From Proteobacteria bacterium UBA5122 (lineage in GTDB: Bacteria > Pseudomonadota > Gammaproteobacteria > Tenderiales > Tenderiaceae), in NCBI GenBank assembly GCA_002415485.1, contig DHYU01000039.1:76929-91811 (forward strand): DNA of 14,883 nucleotides. The letters run 5' to 3'. Shown here one piece after another: positions 1-6,465 of this stretch. How positions within the stretch are numbered: the stretch's first letter is position 1; every line of letters begins with the position of its first letter. The position numbers and the translations under genes are program-made. The notes below the pieces were generated by a model, which was not told the origin of the DNA, ran no database searches, and saw only the letters and a list, made by a program, of their open reading frames with translations.

Positions 1-812
1 AATGCTGGAATGGCAAACACAAACGCCGATGCCAGCTCACCATCATCTACAGATAGCTGTTGCCAATAACGGGTAAAAAAGTGATAACTCAGAAATGCGC
101 TGAAATAAAATACAAACATCAACAACGACAACCTAACCAGAGTGCCTTTGGTCATCGCATCAGTTTCAAACGCTTGCACAACTGTTTCCTGTGGCGCATG
201 CATCACCCCTTCAGTCTGCCATACTGAGTCTTGCTGCATTACCGGCTTTGGGCGAGCATCCATGCCCTGCCTAATCAACCAGAGGCAGGCCGCAATCTGA
301 ATAAAATCTCCTGCTGCCATCACCAAAAATGCCTGACGCGGCTCAAACCACTGCAGCATGATACCGCCCACCACAGCACCAAGGATGGCACAGAATTCAA
401 CGACGACAGCCAGAATTCCGATCGTCGCCCCATGCTGTTGTTTCGATTCATGACTAAGGATAAATGGATACACCAATAAATAGCTGGCCTTGAATAACAT
501 CATCAACATTGATGCCAACCAGAACATCGTCAGATCTGTAATCCAATAACAGGCAATACTTAAAAGACCAGCAGCCAATTGGGTCACCAACAATAGTCGT
601 AGAAGATCCACCCGCCTAGATAGTGCCGCCCAAAACGGAAATGACAACATCACCACCAGACAATACACCGCAAGATAAAAACCGACATACCGTGCATCTT
701 CAACTGCAAAGACTTCTGCAAAATACTGGGGATAAAATGGGATCAATAAAGTGTCGGCCACCACCGACACCGCTGTGACTATAATGAGCAAGTGCTTATG
801 GCTAGACCGCAT
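1..812 (-). CDS. MFS transporter, probable siderophore exporter (C-terminal part outside the window)
   Basis: The minus-strand frame stays open from an ATG at 812 to the window edge (270 codons, no stop), so the C-terminal part is missing. It reads MRSSHKHLLIIVTAVSVVAD and continues as a series of hydrophobic helices, at least seven in the visible part. A hydrophilic stretch near residues 180-220 (RQGMDARPKP, then VWQTEGVMHAPQ) looks like the central cytoplasmic loop that separates the two six-helix halves of MFS proteins. The start overlaps the stop of the upstream monooxygenase as TGATG, which implies translational coupling. MFS proteins in this position (for example DfoS beside dfoJ/dfoA/dfoC in Pantoea) are thought to export the finished hydroxamate siderophore across the inner membrane. 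The export role is inferred from context; the MFS assignment rests on topology and visible sequence style. Confidence 0.85.
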   Translation of the reverse strand, partial: MRSSHKHLLIIVTAVSVVADTLLIPFYPQYFAEVFAVEDARYVGFYLAVYCLVVMLSFPFWAALSRRVDLLRLLLVTQLAAGLLSIACYWITDLTMFWLASMLMMLFKASYLLVYPFILSHESKQQHGATIGILAVVVEFCAILGAVVGGIMLQWFEPRQAFLVMAAGDFIQIAACLWLIRQGMDARPKPVMQQDSVWQTEGVMHAPQETVVQAFETDAMTKGTLVRLSLLMFVFYFSAFLSYHFFTRYWQQLSVDDGELASAFVFAIPA

Positions 813-2137
813 CAAACCACGACTTCCGGTCTGCGTATTTCTCGCTCAGCGGACACTGAAAACTCTTGGAACGCGATCCTTTTTTCAATTGGGTAAAATT
901 CATACCCTAACATCTGCCGTATGATATGGGCATTGCGGTAGCAGCACATACCCAAATCAGGTGTAACAAAACCATGACTCGCGTGCTCCGCATTCTGCAC
1001 GAAGATTTCCTGGTTATCGTGGTCAACTGTATAATACCTGGCCGTATCGTACTGCCCTTTTTCGTTCCAACGTATACGTGATGCGATGCCTTCAAGATAT
1101 GCAGGCACATGAAAGGCATAACCCGTGGCCATTATCAGACCTTCACTTTGATGCAGATAACGCTTACCTTGCTCCCGCTGAAGAAACTCCAACTCATAGC
1201 ACGCGTGTTGATTGCTAAATACAGCCGTCTCCAGAGCGGAATTTGTCATCAGCTTGACTTTTACATCCTTGACCAACCTCTTGGCATAAATAGTGTCAAA
1301 TATTTGATTGATGGTGTCACCGTTTATACCTTTGGCAAGATGCACATGATCTCGATTTAGTTTTCGACGTGTTGTCTCTGGAAGGTTGTAAAAATAATCC
1401 ACATACTCCGGCGATGTCATCTCCAGCGTCAGTTTGCTGTATTCCAGAGGAAAGAAGCGTGGCGAACGCGTAATCCAACTCAGTTCATATTCATACTGCA
1501 GAATATCTTGCAACAGATCCAACACAATCTCAGCCGCACTCTGCCCGCTACCGACCACAGTGATAGACCTTTTTTGCTGCAGTCTTTGCTTGTGATACAG
1601 ATACTGAGATGCATGAATTGCGTCTCCAGCCATATCCTCACAACAAAAAGGTACATGCGGTTGTGGACCACTCCCCAAAATCAGCCTACGGGCAAGATAG
1701 CTCTTGTCGCTACCATCCTTGGTTGATCGAGCGTGTATCTCATAACATGCCCTATTGGAATCATAGGTAATATTCAACACCTCCGTGTCGTATTCCAAGT
1801 TCGACAATCGTGATGCAGCCCATTGGCAATATTGGTTGTACTCATTACGCAAAAGAAAAAAGTTCTCTCGTATGTAAAATGAGTACAAACGCCCTTGCTC
1901 CTTGATGTAATTGAGAAACGAAAATGGGCTTGTAGGATCTGCCAACGTCACTAGGTCAGACATAAATGGTGTTTGTAATCGAGCATCATCAAATAACAAT
2001 CCAGGATGCCAGTCGAATCTTGAAGCACGATCAATGAATATCCCGTTCAAATCAGGAATCGGCGCAGTTAAACAAGCAAGGCTCAAATTGAAAGGACCAA
2101 TCCCAATTCCCGCAAAATCGTAAATCTCATCACTCAT
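812..2137 (-). CDS. Lysine/ornithine N-monooxygenase for hydroxamate siderophore (DesB/DfoA/PubA type)
   Basis: This is a 441-aa flavin-dependent N-hydroxylating monooxygenase. It would use FAD, NADPH and O2 to hydroxylate the terminal amine of a diamine or basic amino acid, making the future hydroxamate. Visible motifs are the FAD-binding GIGIGPFNL (residues 10-18), WHPGLL (43-48), QTPFMSDLVTL (55-65), the NADPH-binding VVGSGQSAAE (194-203), ATGY (337-340) and the C-terminal HGFVTPDLGMCCYRN block (388-402). The stretch DLVTLADPTSPFSFLNYIKE is characteristic of the DesB/AlcA/PubA branch. I chose ATG 2137 because AAAGGAG lies 7 nt upstream; the further ATG at 2155 has no such site. It overlaps the decarboxylase stop by 8 nt and its own stop overlaps the MFS start. 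The neighbouring decarboxylase suggests cadaverine or putrescine as substrate rather than free lysine or ornithine. Confidence 0.95.
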   Translation of the reverse strand: MSDEIYDFAGIGIGPFNLSLACLTAPIPDLNGIFIDRASRFDWHPGLLFDDARLQTPFMSDLVTLADPTSPFSFLNYIKEQGRLYSFYIRENFFLLRNEYNQYCQWAASRLSNLEYDTEVLNITYDSNRACYEIHARSTKDGSDKSYLARRLILGSGPQPHVPFCCEDMAGDAIHASQYLYHKQRLQQKRSITVVGSGQSAAEIVLDLLQDILQYEYELSWITRSPRFFPLEYSKLTLEMTSPEYVDYFYNLPETTRRKLNRDHVHLAKGINGDTINQIFDTIYAKRLVKDVKVKLMTNSALETAVFSNQHACYELEFLQREQGKRYLHQSEGLIMATGYAFHVPAYLEGIASRIRWNEKGQYDTARYYTVDHDNQEIFVQNAEHASHGFVTPDLGMCCYRNAHIIRQMLGYEFYPIEKRIAFQEFSVSAEREIRRPEVVV

Positions 2138-3695
2138 TGGAGAACTCCTTTGCAAGTGAATCCACGCAGCTCACATATTCTGCGCCCTGCTGCTTGATTA
2201 ACTTCAACACCGCCTGTATATCGCTAATGGTCGCAGTTGGATTAAGCAGTGTGAACTTAAGGTATTGGCGGCCTCGCACCTTAGTACCTGCCACTAATGC
2301 TTCACCACTACGAGCCAATGCCTTGCGTATTCCCACATTTACCTCATCAAAGATTGACTCATCACACACGAGACATGGTCGATATCGAAACACCAGCGTA
2401 CTCAGCTGTGGTTGATGGATCACTTCGATGTTTGGCTCTGATAACAACAGCATGTAGGTTTGACGCGCCAAATGTATCACCCGGTCAAACCCTTCACCGA
2501 TCGCATCTGCACCCATGGTTCGTAATGTGAGCCACAGTTTTAACGCATCAAACCGGCGGGTGGTCTGCAGGCTTTTATTTACCAGATTGGGCGTACCTTC
2601 CTGAGACTGGCTCAGCGGATTCAAATAGTCGGCGTGATAGGTTACGGCGGCTAGATGAGGTTTGTCTTTGGTGAAAAAGGCACCACAACTCACTGGCTGA
2701 AAGAACGATTTGTGGTAATCCACGGTCACAGAGTCCGCTTTTTCGATACCATCAATCCAGTGACGGTGACGCGGAGACACTAGTAAACCACAGCCATAGG
2801 CCGCGTCCACATGCATCCATGCGCCATACTGCTGACAAAGATCGGCGATCCTGGGCAATGGATCGATACTGCCAAAATCTGTAGTGCCCGCAGTAGCGAC
2901 CACCGCCATAGGCACCAGCCCTTCATCACAACTACGCTGCAATGCCTCGGCCAGCGCTGACATATCCATACGATAGTAATTATCGGCTGGGATGGCGATA
3001 GCGGCGTCATAGCCCAAACCCAACACCGCTGCTGACTTTTGAACACTGAAGTGGCTTAACTCAGAAGTAAAGATACGCAGCTTACGATAATCAGGTGGCA
3101 AACCATGCTGTTTGATGCTGTGTCGCCAACGTTGCTGACATACATATTCCCGCGCCAACAATAACGCCATCAAATTCGACTGTGTACCACCACTGGTAAA
3201 CACCCCGTCGGCCTGATCATTAAAGCCAATTTTCCCGAGCGACCAATCAATCAGACTTTGCTCTATCAGAGTTGCGCCTGCGCTTTGATCCCATGTATCG
3301 ACAGAAGAATTCACCGACGACAGAATCAGCTCCGCCAATATGGCGGGAACAACAATCGGGCAATTGAGATGTGCGACATAACTTGGATGATGAAAGTAGA
3401 TTGCATCATTCAAGTAGAGCGCCTGTACCTCGGCCAATACTTCATCCAGGGTGGCATAGGTATGATCCAAATTCAGCCCCTCGAACAAAGAGGCCAATTC
3501 ATGCGGCAACACCCCGCTAAACGGCTTTTCACTTGTGCTGATATTGGACATCACCAACTCCAGCCCACGCTGCATCATCTGCCGATATTGCGCCAGGTTA
3601 GCCTTGTTGAATATATAGTTAGCAGCAGGCAACGCAACTTCGCGACTAGCTGGTAGCATCTCATTCGCTGCCAATACGGACATATTGCTACTCAT
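2130..3695 (-). CDS. PLP-dependent group II decarboxylase, likely lysine decarboxylase of siderophore synthesis (DesA/DfoJ type)
   Basis: This 521-aa pyridoxal-phosphate enzyme is predicted to decarboxylate a basic amino acid (lysine to cadaverine, or ornithine/2,4-diaminobutyrate) and so provide the diamine backbone. Group II decarboxylase signatures are visible: HHPSYVAHLNCP (102-113), NSSVDTWDQSAG (129-140), SGGTQSN (168-174), TAGTTDFGSIDPL (268-280), HVDAAYG with the pyridine-nitrogen Asp297 (295-301), and DYHK with Schiff-base Lys329 (326-329). The wording VNSSVDTWDQSAGATLIEQ closely matches the style of DesA/DfoJ and of diaminobutyrate decarboxylases (RhbB/Ddc). I chose ATG 3695 because AAGGAG lies 7 nt upstream. 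A longer in-frame start at 3863 would run back through the receptor stop and adds a non-homologous 56-residue leader. No diaminobutyrate aminotransferase (RhbA type) is visible in the window, which favours lysine or ornithine as substrate; this is an inference. Confidence 0.93.
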   Translation of the reverse strand: MSSNMSVLAANEMLPASREVALPAANYIFNKANLAQYRQMMQRGLELVMSNISTSEKPFSGVLPHELASLFEGLNLDHTYATLDEVLAEVQALYLNDAIYFHHPSYVAHLNCPIVVPAILAELILSSVNSSVDTWDQSAGATLIEQSLIDWSLGKIGFNDQADGVFTSGGTQSNLMALLLAREYVCQQRWRHSIKQHGLPPDYRKLRIFTSELSHFSVQKSAAVLGLGYDAAIAIPADNYYRMDMSALAEALQRSCDEGLVPMAVVATAGTTDFGSIDPLPRIADLCQQYGAWMHVDAAYGCGLLVSPRHRHWIDGIEKADSVTVDYHKSFFQPVSCGAFFTKDKPHLAAVTYHADYLNPLSQSQEGTPNLVNKSLQTTRRFDALKLWLTLRTMGADAIGEGFDRVIHLARQTYMLLLSEPNIEVIHQPQLSTLVFRYRPCLVCDESIFDEVNVGIRKALARSGEALVAGTKVRGRQYLKFTLLNPTATISDIQAVLKLIKQQGAEYVSCVDSLAKEFSNE

Positions 3696-3736
3696 GGGCT
3701 GACTCCTTCTAGTGAACGTCCATGCACACCAATTTA

Positions 3737-3766
3737 GGCTGCCAACAGCATTGGCTGCTGACAGCC
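3737..3766 (-). other. Intercistronic imperfect hairpin between receptor and decarboxylase genes
   Basis: The 79-bp gap between the receptor stop (3775) and the decarboxylase ATG (3695) contains an imperfect stem: GGCTG (3737-3741) with CAGCC (3762-3766), plus AGCA (3747-3750) with TGCT (3756-3759), and a 5-nt loop. No T-run follows on the minus strand, so it is not a classical terminator. It may stabilise the receptor message or lower read-through, giving more receptor than biosynthetic enzyme. The role is inference. Confidence 0.3.
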
Positions 3767-3774
3767 CATCGGGA

Positions 3775-5868
3775 TTAATACTTCCAGCTGATCGAGGCCT
3801 GAACATTACGCGGCGCGCCGTAGTAGGCCTGATCCCAATAGAGACTATTGAGATATTTCTCATCAGTAATATTGTCGATATTCATGCCCACGGCGACAGT
3901 TGATGTCACATCGTATTGCAGCGCCAGATCAAGCAAACTGTATGCACCCTGCTCCACTTTCTTGTCGACTGTGGATATGTCATCCTGCCATTTCAGCACC
4001 GCGCCCACTTTGATTGCCGGCATCATTGGCAATCGATATGAAGCGGATGCCTTCATCAATCTGGATGGCACAAATAGACGTGCCTCTTTCCCATTTTCAT
4101 CAGTGATATCCACCTTGGTCAGGCCTGCACCGATGTTCAGCCCTCTGGAAATCTCTCCTGAGAACTCAACCTCAATACCTTCACTGTCAAAATTCCTGGC
4201 GGCATATAGTGCTGTGTTTGTATTGGCATCGCGTCTTACATATTCGCCCAGATTATTTAACTCTGACTGAAACAAGGCCACTGTCAGTATTGCCCGTTCG
4301 TTATTAAACGAACGCTTGAGGCCGATCTCTGTATTTGTTCCTTCAGTAGCGCCTAGCGGCTGAAATTTCTCATTGACCCAGGCCTGCTGCGTAAAGACCT
4401 CACTGTAGCTGCCAAATGCCACCAAATCGTCTGCCAGGAGATAGGTCGCGCCGTAGTAGGGAACCGTCTTCTTCGCATCTGTGTTAGAAGATGCACCATA
4501 ATTCACGCCCGTTTGGGTCAACTCGGCACGCCGTGCACCCAACAATACAGACAGTTCATCCGTCGCATTCAGGCGCGATGAGAAGTAAAATGCCTTTTGC
4601 TCCTGCTCAATATCTGCAGTGTGATTATGTGGATCATGATCTACAAAATTCGGGCGCGGACTCTTACCGTCTGCCCAATCACTGCCTAGCACCGGCAGTC
4701 CATTGGTATAGTCATACGAAGATTTCGCTTCACTGTCGACATCGGCTTGATTGTATCCGACCACCAACTGATGCTTGCGGCCACCGAGGTCAAAATTTCC
4801 CGAGGCAAAGATGTCGTATATCGTCTGTTCTTCTTCTGATTTGAATTCACTGGCATAACCATTCAAGCCCGTCTCATTCGCTCGACTGGGAACCCCCCAC
4901 ACATAGAACAACTCTGAGTCATAGTCATAACTGTTACGCGTAAACATACCGTTTACACTCCAGTCATTGCTTAGATTATGCGTAAGTTCCACAAAGGTTT
5001 GTTGCTGGCGACTATTGCCAAAGGTCCATTCGGGTGCGTTGCTGGTCGAAACATCATAATCAGTACGGGTGCCATCGTCGTACAACAAGGGCAATGCCCC
5101 CCACAACACCCCTTTGGCATCACTATCGTCTTGACTGTGACCAATGGTCAGCATCGTCTCGGCACCGAGGTCCACTTCAATCACGCCATAGAACAGATTG
5201 CCCTGCTCTTCATAACGGTCAAGATAGGATTCACTATCTTCAGCGGCAACCACCACCCGCCCGCGCACTGCATCAGACAACTTGCCTGATATGTCACCAT
5301 CCACCCGCATACCGCTCCATTCGTTAACAGAAAGTTTGGCCCCCATTTGCAGCGCCTCCGTGGGGCGCTTGCGCACAAAATTAATCGTTGCCGATGGATT
5401 CGCGAGGCCTGTGATCAAACCCGCTGCGCCCTTCACCACCTCGACACGCTCATACATCGCTGCATCGTGCTGGCCATAGGCCTGGCCATAAATAAATGGC
5501 GTTCCTAAACCATCGTATTGGAAGTTGACGACATCAAATCCCCGAGCAGTATAATAAGTGCGGTTAGTTTCAATCTCTTCGACGGTCACACCCGGCGCAT
5601 ACTCCAACACCTCACTCACACTATCCAACGCGAAGTCTTCCATCTGCGCACTGGAAACCGCCGTTACCGTTTGTGGCGTATCCAAAATAGTCAGTTCCAG
5701 ATGCGTCGCAGTATCGATCTGCCCATGCTCTCCATATACATGAATCACCTGCATACGCTGCTGATCTTCTTCGGCTGTCGCCGAGCCAACTGCACCGACC
5801 GCCATCAGTCCGGCAACCATCAACGACAAGCTATAGCGTTTGTTTTTTACAAATGGGGGCGTACCCAT
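3775..5868 (-). CDS. TonB-dependent ferric-siderophore outer-membrane receptor (FhuE/FoxA-like)
   Basis: This 697-aa outer-membrane receptor should bind the ferric siderophore and move it to the periplasm using TonB/ExbB/ExbD energy. Residues 1-32 form a signal peptide (basic KNKR, then a hydrophobic core ending GSATA, with predicted cleavage before EEDQ). A TonB-box-like QVIHVYG lies at 40-46. The plug covers about 55-170, with DTPQTVTAVS, the TARGFDVVNFQYDG block and ERVEVVKGAAGLITG followed by NPSATINFVRKRPT. The rest is a 22-strand-type barrel ending in the aromatic terminus SWKY. The plug wording resembles FhuE/FoxA/FpvA-type hydroxamate receptors, in keeping with the biosynthetic genes downstream. 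I chose ATG 5868 because GGAG lies 7 nt upstream and the signal peptide then begins normally; the alternative ATG at 5907 adds 13 residues. It is the second gene of the hemP-led operon. The exact ligand cannot be read from sequence. Confidence 0.95.
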   Translation of the reverse strand: MGTPPFVKNKRYSLSLMVAGLMAVGAVGSATAEEDQQRMQVIHVYGEHGQIDTATHLELTILDTPQTVTAVSSAQMEDFALDSVSEVLEYAPGVTVEEIETNRTYYTARGFDVVNFQYDGLGTPFIYGQAYGQHDAAMYERVEVVKGAAGLITGLANPSATINFVRKRPTEALQMGAKLSVNEWSGMRVDGDISGKLSDAVRGRVVVAAEDSESYLDRYEEQGNLFYGVIEVDLGAETMLTIGHSQDDSDAKGVLWGALPLLYDDGTRTDYDVSTSNAPEWTFGNSRQQQTFVELTHNLSNDWSVNGMFTRNSYDYDSELFYVWGVPSRANETGLNGYASEFKSEEEQTIYDIFASGNFDLGGRKHQLVVGYNQADVDSEAKSSYDYTNGLPVLGSDWADGKSPRPNFVDHDPHNHTADIEQEQKAFYFSSRLNATDELSVLLGARRAELTQTGVNYGASSNTDAKKTVPYYGATYLLADDLVAFGSYSEVFTQQAWVNEKFQPLGATEGTNTEIGLKRSFNNERAILTVALFQSELNNLGEYVRRDANTNTALYAARNFDSEGIEVEFSGEISRGLNIGAGLTKVDITDENGKEARLFVPSRLMKASASYRLPMMPAIKVGAVLKWQDDISTVDKKVEQGAYSLLDLALQYDVTSTVAVGMNIDNITDEKYLNSLYWDQAYYGAPRNVQASISWKY

Positions 5869-5902
5869 AATCAGTCTCCAACTTTTTAGATTATTAATAC
5901 AA

Positions 5903-5915
5903 TTCAAAGCTGGCT
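5903..5915. repeat. Leader repeat copy 1 (upstream of the receptor gene)
   Basis: TTCAAAGCTGGCT is identical to 6220-6232. On the minus strand it reads AGCCAGCTTTGAA, 35 nt before the receptor ATG, followed by an AT-rich stretch and then the Shine-Dalgarno. The bases next to it also align loosely with copy 2 (TCGG..AGCCAGCTTTGAA..ATTAAT). Confidence 0.6.
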
Positions 5916-5991
5916 ACCGATGGCTACAAGCGTGGACGCTATCTTGCTGGGGGGCTGGCGATGGGAACATACGCACTCATAGCGTACGCGA

Positions 5992-6189
5992 TTATTTGGT
6001 CAGGATCAGTTTCCCTTGTCTCGTCTTACGCAAACGATACTCATCACCTGCGTGCTCAATAATGATCTCTTTCTGCCCAGCGAGCAGCGTTTCACTATTG
6101 ATCCTCAACAAACCCGAGGAAGACATTACCTTCTTCTCAGCCGTCGTAGCGCCTGATAGAGATGAGGGGGGGGATAACGTATCTCTCAT
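5992..6189 (-). CDS. hemP: HemP/HmuP-family small protein
   Basis: This is a 65-aa protein with a variable N-terminus (about 1-28) and the HemP core at 29-65: RINSETLLAGQKEIIIEH, then GDEYRLRKTRQGKLILTK. The YRLR-T-x-x-GKLILTK ending is diagnostic of the family. HemP/HmuP proteins are small cytoplasmic proteins linked to haem and iron uptake loci; in Bradyrhizobium, HmuP acts with Irr as a co-activator of the haem receptor operon. Here the protein leads a siderophore operon, and no haem-uptake genes are visible. ATG 6189 has AAAGAG 7 nt upstream. Codons 6-8 hold a run of eight C (plus-strand G, 6166-6173), a slippage-prone tract, so Met22 (ATG at 6126) is a possible fallback start. It is the first gene after the minus-strand promoter, followed 123 bp later by the receptor gene. 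Confidence 0.9.
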   Translation of the reverse strand: MRDTLSPPSSLSGATTAEKKVMSSSGLLRINSETLLAGQKEIIIEHAGDEYRLRKTRQGKLILTK

Positions 6190-6219
6190 TTCACAACTCT
6201 TTAAAATTAGAAATTAATT

Positions 6220-6232
6220 TTCAAAGCTGGCT
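6220..6232. repeat. Leader repeat copy 2 (upstream of hemP)
   Basis: TTCAAAGCTGGCT is identical to 5903-5915. It lies 31 nt before the hemP ATG, in the predicted 5' leader of the minus-strand operon. Both copies sit at nearly the same distance before a start codon. Confidence 0.6.
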
Positions 6233-6264
6233 GACCCGAAATGAGCGAGATGGCTGGCATGTAC

Positions 6265-6270
6265 TATAAT
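6265..6270 (+). promoter_or_regulatory. Perfect -10 hexamer, alternative start for the fhu operon
   Basis: TATAAT on the plus strand would give a start near 6277, with the Fur box immediately downstream. No good -35 is found 16-18 bp upstream (about 6242-6247), so it is weaker evidence than the TTGCAA/TATGAT pair. It is flanked by a short inverted repeat GGCAT (6256-6260) / ATGCC (6269-6273). Confidence 0.35.
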
Positions 6271-6277
6271 GCCGCTC

Positions 6278-6306
6278 ATGATAATGCGAACGATTATTAT
6301 TTGCAA
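6278..6306 (-). promoter_or_regulatory. Sigma-70-type promoter of the hemP/receptor/biosynthesis operon
   Basis: Read on the minus strand, -35 TTGCAA (6306-6301), a 17-bp spacer and -10 TATCAT (6283-6278, 5 of 6 consensus) place transcription start near 6271 and give a leader of about 80 nt before hemP. The Fur box lies across the spacer and the -10, the ideal arrangement for repression. Read from the sequence; not experimentally shown. Confidence 0.65.
6280..6298. promoter_or_regulatory. Fur box in the divergent control region
   Basis: The 19-mer GATAATGCGAACGATTATT matches 14 of 19 positions of the classical Fur consensus GATAATGATAATCATTATC, with both outer half-sites nearly intact. It sits between the two divergent arms, covers the minus-strand -10/spacer, and lies just upstream of one candidate plus-strand promoter and just downstream of another. 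The function, iron-dependent repression of both arms by Fe2+-Fur, is well established for such loci and inferred here. Confidence 0.8.
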
Positions 6307-6329
6307 TAAATAAAAAATGACCATATGAT
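6301..6329 (+). promoter_or_regulatory. Sigma-70-type promoter of the fhuF-fhuCDB operon
   Basis: On the plus strand, -35 TTGCAA (6301-6306), a 17-bp spacer and -10 TATGAT (6324-6329, 5 of 6) predict a start near 6336. The -35 is self-complementary and is the same six bases used by the minus-strand promoter. This promoter would leave a leader of about 130 nt before the preferred fhuF ATG, and it excludes the in-frame ATG at 6325, which lies inside the -10. Confidence 0.5.
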
Positions 6330-6465
6330 TTGGTCCACACAAGGAAGGAACACCTATTTAATCGTCACCACCGTCATCGGCCGCATGCTTTGTTCAGATC
6401 GCCCGATGACCTGCCCATCACACCCAGCCGCCGCCAGGTACGTGGGCCCCTGCTGTAAGAAGAAC

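Noticed and set aside
3696..3863. N-terminal extension of the decarboxylase from ATG 3863
   Set aside because: It overlaps the receptor 3' end, has no Shine-Dalgarno, and its sequence does not resemble the family; ATG 3695 has a strong AAGGAG.
6325..6465. fhuF start at ATG 6325
   Set aside because: The codon lies inside a predicted -10 box, lacks a Shine-Dalgarno and adds a non-family extension. It is not excluded, so it is raised as a finding.
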